A stretch of DNA of 64,000 nt from Hexactinellida sp. DTS-2022. Its lineage: Eukaryota > Porifera > Hexactinellida. Below the pieces are notes generated by a model that saw nothing but the letters and a program-made list of their open reading frames with translations, was not told where the DNA came from and ran no database searches. Below, one piece after another: positions 1 through 11,044 of the stretch. Numbering within the stretch: position 1 is the first letter of the stretch; each line of letters opens with the position of its first letter. Position numbers and translations under genes: made by a program. The stretch lies in contig JAPNXP010000002.1 in assembly GCA_028753945.1 (NCBI GenBank), positions 4,588,001-4,652,000 on the forward strand, written 5' to 3'.

Positions 1-842
1 ATTCCGAAATACTTAATGAATAATAAACTTACTTCAATTCAACTTTCACAATCAAGTTTACAATCAAGTTTGCATGAGATATTTATACATAAGTTACGAT
101 TTAATAATTTTGATGTTTGTAGTATAGTTGTGTATTGAAGTATGTACTATTACAATAGCAAACATTCAGCATGATAGGAGCATAATAAATTATAGTGCAT
201 TCACATAAACATAACTCACAATTTCAAAAAAAAGAAAAAATACTCGTAAACAATGCAAATTTTAACTCATCAGCTCTTTTGTTAATTAGTTGGAAGGAGG
301 AGGGACTGGTGGCCACGGGAGTGACGGAAGTGGAAGTGTCACGGCGGAGACAAGAATTTCCCATAGCTATTTGAGAATGTATTTACTCATAGACTTGAAG
401 TATGTATTATTACTATAGTGGTTATAACAGGTAATTGTGATTCGAAATGAAATACAATGTAAACTCCGAAAAAGGAGTATTACTTCTGGAACGCGGTCTC
501 GCTTTTTTCACTAAGGAATAATAAATAATTACATTCCACAAGGCCAGTCTAAGTTAGCTCCCATTATTTTCTAAACTGCCAAACAACTTAATTCGAAACC
601 TCAAGGGAAAATATATTTGTTCGAAATTCGACAAAAACATTCCAATTAGAAGTTAAAGATGAACTGAAAGCGCATATTTTGAGAACACACAGGATGCAGA
701 ATTATTTGACACAGGAAGTGGTGTCTACAGTTTTGACATGGGCGTTCATGAGGTATATACTTGAAACAAATGTCAAGGATCACACGATGCTAAAAAATTA
801 AAATAATTGGATAACAAAAACAACAAATCCAACACAGAGGGG
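1..842. other. AT-rich sequence, nothing recognised
   Basis: No open frame of useful length or recognisable protein and no terminal repeats. A short G-rich stretch lies near 294-350 (a GGAGGAGGG-like run). I see nothing else to annotate. Confidence 0.5.
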
Positions 843-844
843 TG

Positions 845-976
845 TTTTGACTGAAATGGACCCCCCTACAGATTTGGACCGGGGGTCCATTTACGTCAAA
901 CACTATCTATATTTTACATATTTGACGGAAATGGATCCCCGGTCCAAATCTGTAGGGGGGTCCATTTCCGTCAAAA
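845..976. repeat. Nested foldback (hairpin of hairpins)
   Basis: Two arms of about 56 bp (845-900 and 921-976) are near-perfect reverse complements around a 20-bp AT spacer. Each arm is itself an inverted repeat: it opens with TTTTGAC.GAAATGGACC and closes with GGTCCATTT.CGTCAAA, with a GATTTGGACC core. This is typical of a short foldback miniature transposon. No target duplication was identified. Confidence 0.75.
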
Positions 977-1167
977 GAGGGAACTGGACTTTTAGTAAAT
1001 GAAAAGGTGCAATATTATTGTATTGATAGACAATTGATTAAAAGGTGAAACAATGTGAATAATAATACTATTCCATTGCCTACTCTATATAAGGCCTACC
1101 ATCAAATGTACCATGGATGAAGTAGTGTACGATCAGATTGATTTTAGAAATTAATCTGTTATAATAA

Positions 1168-1221
1168 ATAATTCTAGTAAATTAATAGATTTTCTCTATT
1201 GAGTCTTTATTGCTTACTTAA
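1168..1221 (-). repeat. TTAA-bounded block shared with 35331-35387
   Basis: Read on the minus strand, this starts TTAAGTAAGCAATAAAGACT and matches 35331-35387 almost base for base over about 54 bp. The sequences upstream of the TTAA differ at the two loci. It contains an AATAAA polyadenylation-type hexamer. It may be one end of a TTAA-inserting element or a shared transposon 3' region. Confidence 0.5.
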
Positions 1222-1317
1222 CAACAATGATAAGAATACATAAATAATAATGTGGGTTCAAATAACAATAATAATAACAAAAATAATAATAGAAGAGTAG
1301 CCTTCTGGTGTATTTCA

Positions 1318-1671
1318 TTAATGTGAAAACTTCTTCAGTTTTCGCTTTTCTATACCTTTAGATGCAACAGCGGAGTTATAATTATTAACCTTGATAGCTA
1401 GTAAACAGTTGGCACAAGTGAAAATAAGATTTTTTAGGATAGTAAAAATAGAGACACCATAGGAAATGCAACCCAATTTAGCAATCGCATCAGTCTCTTC
1501 TAAGAATATGAAGGTTACTTTCACAATAATCTTTCTGGATGATCCTTCCCTCAATATCGCCAACAAGTTTTCTTTGCTTTCAATTGCAATTAACGTCTTC
1601 CATAAAGTTACTATAGATTCGAGGATAAACTCAGATGGATACTTTAGGCCACCACGGTCAGTTAAGGTTCA
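1318..1671 (-). pseudogene. C-terminal fragment of a DNA transposase
   Basis: The minus-strand frame from about 1671 to the TAA at 1318 reads through DRGGLKYPSE, then an ILESIV helix, a run of basic and hydrophobic residues, and ends in KRKLKKFSH. From memory, the D-R-G-G-L-x-Y-P-S-E motif followed by a helical tail is the usual C-terminal zone of several animal DNA transposases (THAP/P-like and Mutator-like groups). I cannot say which. The frame is interrupted by a TGA just upstream of the motif and no N-terminal domain is present. The AATAAA-bearing block about 100 bp downstream could be its 3' region. Confidence 0.45.
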
Positions 1672-1865
1672 GGTATCCTCTAGAGTACTTCTACCATAAG
1701 TATTTACACGAATGAATTAATTTTTTTACAGCGGATTTACTTCATCCTCAGGATGCCAAAAATACAATAATATTGGCAAATAAACTAATAGAGGAAAAAA
1801 CCTTTTTTAAATTTTGCCATTTTTGCGGAATAGATCAATCAGAAAAGATTAACAATACCAAGAAT

Positions 1866-2662
1866 CAGAGGGGCTGGATGGATTATGGATTATGGATTTC
1901 ATGGATTTATGATCCATCAAATCCATAATCCATGGATTTTGGATGGATTTGGATTGACAAATCCCAAACTCATGGATATCGGGTGGATTTGGATTCTCCA
2001 AATTCCAAGGAAATCCGTGAAATCCATGAGATCCATCAGATCCATGAGATCCACGAGATCCATGAAATCCATCCGTCAGTACCATTGCAGGCACTATCAG
2101 TATTTATGTTGGGCGATTATAGTGCCTGCATGGTACTGACGGAGGCACAGGTGGTAATTAGGATTTATTTCAACGGTTATTATCAATTGAACTAACAGAA
2201 TACACGAATCAAATTCGATGTAATCAATACGCCTATTCAAATCTACAACATAATAGAAAATCCATTTCGTAACTAACACATTGTACCAGAACGTATGTGT
2301 GATACTAGATTATATTGAAAAGAATTCTAACAAGTAAAGTGAGAAGAAATCAATTAGAAAATTGAAACAAGGATATCGCATTACATAATAATAATTAAAG
2401 TTTATACATACTGGATTTGATGGATCTTATGGATTTCAAGGATCTTATGGATTTCATGGATCTTATGGATTTCATGGATCGGATGGATTTCATGGATCTG
2501 ATGGATTTCATGGATCTGATGGATCTGATGGATTCATGGATTGGACATGGATTTGATATCAGTATTCTATATGGATATGGATTGGATTTGGATCTATATT
2601 CCTGTGGAAAATGGATTACTGAATGGATTTGGATTATGATTTTGATCCATCTGGCCCCTCTG
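1866..2662. mobile_element. hAT-type non-autonomous element, 797 bp
   Basis: The ends are CAGAGGGGC...ATGGAT and its reverse complement (right end ATCCAT...GCCCCTCTG). The element is flanked by a perfect 8-bp target duplication, CCAAGAAT (1858-1865 and 2663-2670). An 8-bp duplication plus a TIR starting CA is the hAT signature. The subterminal zones are arrays of ATGGATTT/ATCCAT-type motifs in opposite orientation at the two ends (about 1876-2072 and 2411-2560), the arrangement expected for hAT transposase binding sites. There is no coding capacity; long Met-Asp-Leu frames here are translations of the array. Confidence 0.9.
2073..2142. repeat. Near-perfect 24-bp stem-loop inside the hAT element
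   Basis: The left arm 2073-2097 begins CCGTCAGTACC and ends GGCACTAT. The right arm 2119-2142 is its exact complement apart from one extra T in the left arm. The loop is 21 nt. The total of about 70 nt resembles a microRNA precursor in size, but it may equally be a remnant of a small inserted foldback element. Confidence 0.7.
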
Positions 2663-2670
2663 CCAAGAAT

Positions 2671-4781
2671 ATTATTGATAAAATGTGTTTTGCTGGATGT
2701 AATATAACTTTTGAGTACAGGAATTGTGAATATCTACATTTTTCTGGATTTCAAATACTATTATGTGATGTCGATTTTCAAATGAAGATTTTCCTTATCA
2801 AAAATCAAAAAACAGATGAACTATTCATATTAGACTAAATCGCAGCACTGAAAAGTTGTATCATTACGAGATCTCTCCGAAACCGTTGAGTTTTTGATTC
2901 TACGACCAAAATTGACAAAATGACTTCTTCCGCAATTCTGAAAATGTTAGTTTTGAGATAGCGGCTTTTGAAAAAAAAATTTATAGCAATTATTCCTAAA
3001 TTGAGGTGACCAAAGTGTGTCAAACTGGAAAAATAATAGGAATCTTTCTTAGAAATCTCTTGAGAGTACTCATTGGTATCAATACAATCCCAAAATGCAA
3101 TAAAAGAGAAATAGACAATGATTTGGATTTTATCTAAATATTCGAAATTTGTAGAGTATACCTGAACCTTAATTGCAAAAGCCTGAACTCGGGTTGTGAT
3201 TCTTCATCAAAGATAAAGTCTTTGTCAATGGTCAAAAGATCAATGCAAACATGACATGGATGAGTTTTTAAAATATATTTATCCAGCAATAAAAGCTAAT
3301 GAGTGAAGAGTCTGTAAACTACATTCAATGGAAGCTAGATCATCAATTTCACCCCAGACTAGTTGGACATCGATTTCATCGCCATTATTCGTATCAAGGG
3401 ATGAGTATGAATCAATAAATGTCTGATTTGAATATAAGCCACAATCTTGTTGTGCTTTAATATGTTAGATATCTTGAGGCGGCGTTCAGTTTCAAGGATT
3501 TGAAGATACGAGATATGATAGTTTGAACCTGACATCATAAGATATGATTCAACCAGTTGTTTCAAATACTTTTCAAAATGTGCACTATTCAAAAGTAACA
3601 TAGAGTTTTCTTTTAGTATCAGAAGGGTGTGGCACACTAGTCTCTAACTGTTTAGTTGGAGAAAATAACTTGAATAAGTTCACGTTTAAAGGGTAATTGT
3701 CGGTAGAAATAATCTGTACTTTCAAACCGCAAGATTCGATATCCAAAATACAAGACTTAATTATTGGAAAGGTATTCAGCAGATATAGATGCGCAAGGTA
3801 TCAAACGAGAAATACTGGACCATTTTTTGTGTAAACTAGAAACAATGATAGCAAATACAGTTCTTATGGGGTATTCAGGGGATAAGTTAGGACAAATATT
3901 TTCCCACCCTTCCCACCCTTCAGACTTAAGTTAACGTGGATCTCATCCATCTGAATAATTACATTCTTCTCTTGAGAACTTAAAGAAGAAGTTACCTGGC
4001 TAAGGTAAGTACAAGAGTCGTTTTCCAACGCAACTGTCCTATTGGTCGCAAGAGGAAGGTCGATGAATTGATCGAGTGTGACCTATGTGACAGCTTGTCC
4101 CATGATAGATGTGTAGGTGTCAAAAAGGTACTGTATACAACGATTCGCGCTTATTTTGTCCTACTGTGAAGAGTCTTCATAAGGTTCTCTTCTCAATTCA
4201 TAGTATTATAGTTTCTCTATGTATTCTGTAGGAAAATGAGAAAATAAAAGTCCTTGTGCTTTGAATGAGTTTATCTCTGTAACATAATACATAGCACCAC
4301 ACGATTTTAACTGTAGACTGCCTAACTGATACACGTTGTAACAGGAGGGAAACAGGTCGAACAATTAATAAAAATTTCAAGAAAATTCGGATTTAGACAT
4401 TGTTTTGTACTCTCTATCGATTTCATTCAAAAAATCAAAATTTTAAGAAATTACAATGATGACGTAGCATAAAAGTGTTTGCCCGCCACTTGCTTTTGTA
4501 AATTCTAAATGTTATAATTTCACGTAGAAATACCCGAAAGAAGATATTAGACTAAATAATATCTATTTAGTATAATTGGATTGGCTTTACAGAGTTGTAA
4601 TAGATATAACTCAAATATAGGTATTTTTCGTAATCCATGGTTCATCAAATACATATATGTCAATTTTTTAAAAATGTTCTAACCTTTGTTTACTAAATCG
4701 GATTTATTCAATTTTTGAGATCTGATAACTAATAAGATAGTCGTAAATGTTCAGGTTTAGAAACAAAGGATTACTTACATG
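2671..4781. other. No gene or repeat recognised
   Basis: Two kilobases of AT-rich sequence with only short frames and no recognisable motif. There is a small direct repeat (TTCCCACCC twice) at about 3900-3918. Confidence 0.45.
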
Positions 4782-4785
4782 TTAA

Positions 4786-4982
4786 CGGCGTTATATCGAT
4801 TTAAAGAGAAAGTATGTGTCACCACTTTATGTCGAAATCCTCCAATAAATTTAAAAAAAAAATCTGGAATGTTGATATATCATTGTGCTCTAGTTTGATT
4901 TCAAATTAATGGGTTCTATATATTAAATACAAAGAACTACAGGGTATTCTATTTTCCTGAAAAACACTCCGGCAGTCTACGG
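4786..4982 (+). repeat. M4 repeat, 197 bp, TTAA-flanked
   Basis: Starts CGGCGTTATATCGATT and ends CTCCGGCAGTCTACGG, with TTAA immediately on both sides (4782-4785 and 4983-4986). The copy at 6257-6453 has exactly the same length and the same flanking TTAA. The ends are not good inverted repeats, so this may be a fragmentary or solo-type element, but the shared boundaries at TTAA are clear. Confidence 0.65.
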
Positions 4983-4986
4983 TTAA

Positions 4987-5728
4987 AAGATCAGTTTTGG
5001 GATATTTTCTTAATATAGAATACTGAGATCTGGAACATAGCACTATAATATGAGACTAAAACCATTTACATTTTCCGTATGTCCAAATTTGGCCTCAGTT
5101 ACAAACTGGAGGCTTTTGTCAGCAAAGATTTGGCTCAAATATGTGAAAACCGTCCGTTCGGAAGAAAATTGCACAAACCTGAAGAAGATTTGACATTTTG
5201 ATATTAAAAACTTGGTGGGATAACTCAAGGGGATATGGTAGAATAGCATCGACCGAATTTCATGACATTTGTGTTTTTAACATTTCCAGAACTAAGCTTT
5301 TAGTACAATATTAATTCTATGGGAGCTTAAATATAGAATTTCACAAAAGATCAGTACTTAGAAGCCATATATTAGAGTTCTCGTAGTCCTCAAATAGCTT
5401 ACATATATTGCCAGTATGGATCTGAAAGTATTAGCTTACTATAATCAACGAGTAGTGTGAATATATATACTCATTCCATGCATTTGAGCGTGAACAGCGT
5501 TATCAAGTTACAATGTTATTCATTTGCTGGTCACCGCGCCTTCAAACTTTATTTATACACTAAGCGGCCAAAAGTATTTGAACAGCAATAATTTGTATTC
5601 AGACTAGAGGTTATACCAGCATAATAACATTAGGAGATGCTATAAAATGGCTATTTACATGAAACCATATGTAAAGTAAAATAAAACAGGAAAATCTTCG
5701 AATTTAAAATTTTTGGAGGCGTTAAGGC
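4987..5728. other. No gene or repeat recognised
   Basis: AT-rich sequence with only short frames, and no motif I can assign. Confidence 0.4.
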
Positions 5729-5885
5729 GTTTTGTATTAGCCAAATTTTTAAACCCACAAAAAATAAAAAGAACAATATATATAGACAATTTATTTTTGG
5801 CTTATTGCATTCAATTGTATAATGTATTATGTCTCACAAGTACAGATTGATGCAAGAAAAAAGTCTTTTCTGCCGTAATCTAACC
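5729..5885 (+). mobile_element. M1 fragment (right end, diverged)
   Basis: Aligns with the last about 160 bp of the M1 copy at 10155-10875: GTATTAGCCAAAT, then ACAAAAAATAAAAAG, then ACAGATTGATgCAAG, ending in a degraded TAATcTAACC. The left part of the element is missing. It is more diverged than the other M1 copies. Confidence 0.65.
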
Positions 5886-6252
5886 TTATCGCAAAAACAA
5901 GTAAATGTTTCTCGACTCTCTAACTGAGAAACAAAAAGAAACTGTTAAAAAAAGAAACTGTTAAAAAGTTTTTAGGTTTAAAAATTATTCACACATCATA
6001 TTGGCAAGGATCATTGACAGGAAACAATTGTTGGAAACTTTGTGAGTTCGCATCCAGATTAAGGCTACCTACAAGGGCTGAAAAGTATAGATCTGTATTA
6101 CAGGCTAAATAAGTGTAAAAAAATCATGCTATGGTTCTCAATTGCTTGAATGATATCAGTCTAATATCGAGTCTTTTGCCGGAGCATGGCTTCGTTCTGG
6201 AATGAGTATAACTTGTAAAGTTCATGTTTTAATTACTCATGTAATACTTTAC
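5886..6252. other. No gene recognised
   Basis: Contains a small tandem duplication (AAAAAGAAACTGTT twice, about 5933-5963) and otherwise unassigned AT-rich sequence. Confidence 0.4.
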
Positions 6253-6256
6253 TTAA

Positions 6257-6453
6257 CGGCGTTATATCGATTTAAAGAGAAAGCATGTGTCATCACTTTT
6301 TGTCGAAATCCTCTTGTAAATCTTTTCAAAAATTCTAGCATGTTGAAATATTATTGTGCTCTTGTTGGATTTCAAATCAATAGGTTCTAAATATTAAATA
6401 CAAAGAACTACAGGGTAAGCTATTTTCCTGAAATTCACTCCGGCAGTCTACGG
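6257..6453 (+). repeat. M4 repeat, second copy, 197 bp, TTAA-flanked
   Basis: Same boundaries and length as 4786-4982, with TTAA at 6253-6256 and 6454-6457. By eye the copies are roughly 80-85% identical, so the pair is not recent. Confidence 0.65.
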
Positions 6454-6905
6454 TTAAGTCCAAAAGATTGATAAAGCTTTTCTAAGGTAAGGAAGTGTGA
6501 AAGACATAAACAAGGTTTAGATGTAGACAGGGGCCCGCTAGGTATTTTCACTGGGGGCGCATAGGGGTGCAGATTAAAATTCATCAAAAAGTAGGAACTT
6601 TTTCAATTGCTTGGTGTTTATGCTCCATTGCCATATAAATAAGGGTCGCGTATGTACATTCGGTATTAGAGGTATTAGAGGAGCTAGGCTGGTGAGAAAA
6701 TACATAATTTTCACATAAAATTGACTCAAGCAGTCGAGTATCACTTATAGAGCATGTTAAATCATTCGAATATCAAATTTTCTAATAAATAGTTGCAATT
6801 TCATTTACAACATAACAATTACCTACTAAAGGCCTTCTTTTTTTTGCCACCTCCTCCTCCTCCATCCTCCTTTAGGCCCTCCACCACCACCTCCGTCATC
6901 CTATC

Positions 6906-6996
6906 CCTTGAAGGGGGGCCTACCGGCTACCTCTCATTCGGAGGAATATTCCTCCGAATAAGAACCCTAGATGTAGGTAGACCACCCCCTTCAAGG
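6906..6996. repeat. GC-rich inverted repeat with perfect 22-bp palindrome
   Basis: The outer arms are CCTTGAAGGGGG.GGCCTACC (6906-6924) and its complement at 6976-6996. Between them, 6937-6958 is a perfect 22-bp palindrome centred on GGAATATTCC. It sits in an otherwise AT-rich stretch just after a CCTCCTCC-rich run (6845-6875). It is probably a foldback element remnant. Confidence 0.7.
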
Positions 6997-7120
6997 TGGC
7001 CTTCACATGCCAGTTATCGGCTACAGGATTTGCAAATAAAATATTGAGTTCAAATTTTTTCAGTCAAACAAAATTAACACTCTCTTCATCTCATATACCT
7101 TCAATTCCTCGAATTTTGGT

Positions 7121-7172
7121 TCGGAGGTCCTGGTTCGCCCGCTGTAGCTCCTAGCAAACCAGGCACCTCCGA
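7121..7172. repeat. Hairpin near the start of the duplicated segment
   Basis: TCGGAGGTCCTGGTT (7121-7135) is complementary to AACCAGGCACCTCCGA (7157-7172) with one bulge. It begins 10 bp after the first duplicated base. It has no cloverleaf or box A/B, so it is not a tRNA gene. Confidence 0.65.
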
Positions 7173-7560
7173 TGCTGTTCGATGAACATTTTCATTAGCT
7201 AATAATTTATAGTTGAAAGTATAAATATTAAAAACGATGCAAAGTTGGAAGGAAGCTATATCAACGTTATTATCTGTGACTGAATATAATGTAACACATC
7301 ACTTGAGATAAGGTATGAATATGATTGAGTGAATATTTAGGTTGCTCTCTAATTTCATGTAGCGTTTCAGATCTGTATTCTCTCATTCACTTGTGACAAA
7401 ATATGAAATATGCTATAAGAATTTTATGATCGAAGATACTTCGAAATTCTCTAAAATTAATTCTTCTGGCATCACTTAGTATGTAGAATTAATTAATAAT
7501 TATGATTATCCATAGCGGACCACCAAACTATAAAGATATTTGAAACAAATTTCGAAATTA

Positions 7561-7700
7561 GAACTAAGAAACCACTATATAACAATGATATTTGAAGCTA
7601 TTGCAATTTGAACTAAGAAACCACTATACAACAATTATATTTGAAACCTATTACAATTAGTACCAATAAACCACTATACAACAATGATATTTAATTCCAA
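7561..7700 (+). repeat. About 50-bp tandem repeat, 2.8 copies
   Basis: Units start with GAACTAAGAAACCACTATA or a close variant at 7561, 7610 and about 7660, each followed by AACAATgATATTTGAA-type sequence. The array lies upstream of the decayed transposase at 7816. An identical copy is at 21457-21596. Confidence 0.7.
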
Positions 7701-7815
7701 TCAACAACTAGAATATGTGAAACCACACTTGATATTTGGGAAAGTGTAAAAGTATTCTAAAGTGCACTGGTAGATAAAATTGGGCAACTGAAAATTCCGA
7801 TCTTTGTTTGATATT

Positions 7816-8985
7816 ATGGCATCAAGAGATATTGATTACGAGAGTTATTTGGAAAAAGATATTCCCGAACCATTAGAGTCTTTTAGGTCATCAGACCTAC
7901 CTATCATTTCAAACCCATCTGCCTACGATTCTGCCGAATCTTCCTCAAGCAAGTCCGAAAACACTGAATCTGCGTTTGGTCCCTCAACACCAACAACTTC
8001 GGCGAGTACATCGACGTCATTGGGGGCTGCTTTCACTTTTGTCGGGTTGTAGTCACAAACCTCTGACGATCTGTTATCTTCGACAAGTAAACCTAAGAGG
8101 AAGAGACTCGTGAAACGCAAATACCCTTTCAAAAAAGGAGTCTCACAATTCTACTTGCTCAGCTCGAAAAGTCCAGAAAATAGTCAGTCAAAGTCATTCG
8201 CCAAACTTAGTCCCTATGCAATAACATTCATTTTGAAAAGGAGACAAGGGTGTACAATATAAAACTCAGCTCGAATGGATTAGAATATTCTAAAAATCTA
8301 TTACCTGCAAACAATAACCAGATTGTCAAACTAGCCATCCTGAATCACGTGTTTTCTTTCTGAGCTGCGTGGATAATACCTACAGAGGGAAGACACGCTT
8401 ATATGGGCAACTTTGGAGGACGGACTACAAAAATTCCTACTCTTAAAGATGAACTACTTTCATAATGTTGTTGCAGAATTTCAAGCGTCTTGCCGATTGG
8501 AGTTCCTGCAGACAAATGTGTAAATAACAAAGCAATTCGTCTTCGAGGCCATAGGATTTGAATCTGCGTTCATTGCTAGCAGTACACACAACATCGAAAA
8601 TCTGGAAAGACTTTCGACACACGTGTAGTTTCCTGGAATTGAAAGTTCCGGCAAGTACAATCTCCTGGCGTCACATGAAAAACTTCGTTGAGTCAACCAG
8701 ACCGGTTGTCTCGAAGTTGATGGAACTATCAGATAACCACGTCCATTCTTCTACCACTATTTACTGATCATCTTCCAGAAAACCTCCGAAATTACTGTAA
8801 GCTTCGACGCATCGTGGGACCTTAGAGGCCATTTTCCCACTAAATGTTTTGCAGCGGCAATTGATTCGGATTATGGCAAAATCCTTGATTACCAACTCTA
8901 CGACAAAGTATACTACCTTTGTTCCAAATGGCCCGAACAACGGAAGGAGAATAATCCAGAAGATTATGAGGCATACTGGAGTATA
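7816..8985 (+). pseudogene. Decayed Mutator-like DDE transposase
   Basis: From the ATG at 7816 the frame encodes an acidic, Ser-rich N-terminus, meets TAG at 8050-8052, and continues in frame into a basic stretch (KPKRKRLVKRK) followed by Phe/Lys-rich residues. After further breaks, frames at 8600-8767 give a helical region (FLELKVPASTISWRHMKNF). A last open block at 8788-8985 reads EITVSFDASWDLRGHFPTK, then DYGKILDYQ and LCSKWPE...NPEDYEAYW. The S-F/Y-D-x-S/T-W-x-x-R-G-H motif, the G-x-(I/V)-(L/I)-D-Y strand and a later P-E-x-x-E-x-W are hallmarks, as I know them, of the Mutator-like transposases common in insects and other invertebrates. The order N-terminal acidic region, nuclear-localisation-like basic patch, linker, catalytic core fits. 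The second and third catalytic acidic residues would lie beyond 8985, where similarity stops. An identical copy is at 21712-22881. Confidence 0.7.
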
Positions 8986-9499
8986 GAGGCGGCTTTAGAG
9001 TGGGAGCAGGGTGCGCAGCTGCACCCCCTAATCAAAATCAAGCGACCCTTATAGGTGGGCAAAACTTTGAGCAATAGTTATGTTAAAATTTGTGATTTCA
9101 CTTCTATGTATTTTGGCTTAGAAATCTTTTTGATAATTATTGTATCATAAATTATAGACTAAAGTTTCTTATACAAAATACACTTTTTTAGTGTGCTTCT
9201 TCTTATAAAAACGTTATAGTAAAGTTTTATACTATATTCAGGCGCGGCATACTCGGTGCGTAGGTACGGGGAGCGCACTACCACTTTCAAGTGTGTTCCG
9301 GCGTTTTCGCACCTTACTTTCAAAAGATTTCCAAATATCGGTGGCTTTATCACACAATTCTAAAATTAAATGGACTGAAATCGCTAAAAACAAGTACAAA
9401 TTCATGTGTGGTGCAACTGATACGGATGCTACGATCATCAATTGAAAGATTAAAGTATTATCAAATAATAGTCAACAGATTTTGTGCAAATTAATTGGT
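8986..9499. other. No gene; possible degraded element ends
   Basis: A short GC-rich stretch (GTGCGCAGCTGCACCCCC, near 9012-9032) resembles ends often seen in degraded hAT elements, but no duplication or opposite end could be matched. The rest is unassigned. Confidence 0.35.
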
Positions 9500-9507
9500 G
9501 TTTCATC

Positions 9508-10124
9508 CAGTGTTGTAAATCAAATCAAATATTTCAAATATTTGATTTGATTTGATTTGATTTGAAAGAATTTGAATTCTCAAATGATTTGATTTGATTT
9601 GATTTGAAATTATTTGAATCCTCAAATGATTTGATTTGATTTGATTTGAAAATATTTGAATTCTCAATGATTTGATTTGATTTGATTTGAAATTATTTCA
9701 AATCATTTTCAAATCATTTTCAAATCATTTTCAAATCATTTTCAAATCATTTTCAAATCATTTTTCAAATCATTTCCAGATCATTTTCAAATCTTACTCT
9801 TTAAATCATTTTAAAATCGTTTCCAAATCGCTTTAATATAATTTCACGTCATTTTCAATTCAATTTCAAATATATAAGATCATTTTCAAAATTTTTATAC
9901 GTTTTGACAGTGATTCGGAAATGATTTGAAAGTTTCAAATATTTCAAATATTTGATTTGATTTGATTTGAAATTATTTGAAATTTCAAATATTTGATTTG
10001 ATTTGATTTGAAATGATTTGAAATCTCAAATGATTTGAAATGATTTGATTTGAAATAATTTTAAATCAAAAATGATTTGATTTGATTTGATTTGAGAAAA
10101 AAAAATGATTTATTTACAACCCTG
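9508..10124. mobile_element. hAT-type miniature element built of GATTTGATTTG repeats, 617 bp
   Basis: The left end is CAGTGTTGTAAAT and the right end is the complement of CAGGGTTGTAAATAAAT. The flanks are a perfect 8-bp target duplication GTTTCATC (9500-9507 and 10125-10132). Almost the whole interior is GATTTGATTTGAAAT/CAAATCATTTT simple repeat, TGATTTGAT-type on the left and right and the complementary CAAATCATTTT array at about 9690-9790. It could be mistaken for a plain microsatellite, but its ends and duplication show it is a transposed unit. An identical copy is at 23404-24020. Confidence 0.9.
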
Positions 10125-10154
10125 GTTTCATCTCGGTATAGAATCCTTAATTAA

Positions 10155-10875
10155 GGTTAAATTACGGCAGATTCGGGCAAAAAAACACATAAATTTCGTT
10201 TTGAAGTTAGGTGTTTGATTTTCACATATATGTTAGAAGACATTATAGGTAGATCCAATCTGAAGACGAAATTACATTATCTTCTATAATCTCGATTTCA
10301 TGGGCAGTGCAGTTTTATGCTAATACAAAAGTACCCTAGGGGGATTTCTTAGGACTCCACTTGATAGAAAAGTGGTTTTGGGAATCAATATTTGTTATGG
10401 ACATATTCTGAGCTATGTATCACATAGATCATCGTTATGGGCGGTTGGTGACTGGTTTAGAATTTTGATTTGACCTATTTCAAAAAAATTGCGACCTTTT
10501 GAAGGCAAAGAAATGAATAAAATGTCAACCTTTATATGCGATATTTTATGAAATGTTTGAAAAAAATAATTTGGAGTCTTAATTCTGAAATGTAAACCGT
10601 CTACCAACTCCGTACGCATATAATCTTTCAATATTGATTCTGATAACAAACATTGATGGCCGCATTGCCAAAACACCGCATAATATCTACCCCTACTTTT
10701 GGAAATCGCCCTATGAGAGATTTGTATATGCCAAATTTTGAAACCGACAAAAAATAAAAAGTATAATGGATAGAGACATTTTCTTTTCGCTTTATTGCAT
10801 TGTATAGTACAGGGATATATTTCTCACAATTACAGATTGATACAAGAAATTTCATTCACCTGGGGTAATTTAACC
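10155..10875 (+). mobile_element. M1 TTAA element, 721 bp, older copy
   Basis: Flanked by TTAA (10151-10154 and 10876-10879). The terminal repeats are GGTTAAATTAC on the left and its complement on the right. Next to the left TIR is GGCAGATTC and next to the right TIR is CACCTGGG. It is non-coding and noticeably diverged from the M1 group at 11320, 16973, 42403 and 50492. It lies in inverted orientation to the M1 copy only 444 bp away at 11320-12039. TTAA duplication occurs in piggyBac and Kolobok families; the terminal GG does not decide between them. Confidence 0.85.
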
Positions 10876-11044
10876 TTAACCTACGTTCGATTAATCAATT
10901 AAATTAAATTCATAATTTGCAATAATTAATCGAATTCCTTGCAAGTTCCAGCCATATTATCCGAGTCCGCTTTCTTTTGGGACATCCTTTTAGGAAATAA
11001 TTGTGGGATAACGTCGTGATAAATTTTGTAATGTATATTATATG

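Noticed and set aside
2417-2707. 96-residue frame of repeated Met-Asp-Leu/Phe
   Set aside because: It is a translation of the ATGGATTT-type array within the hAT element, not a protein.
7121-7172. tRNA gene
   Set aside because: A single hairpin with no box A, box B or cloverleaf.
9508-10124. Plain ATTTG microsatellite
   Set aside because: The ends and the perfect GTTTCATC duplication show it is a transposed hAT unit.
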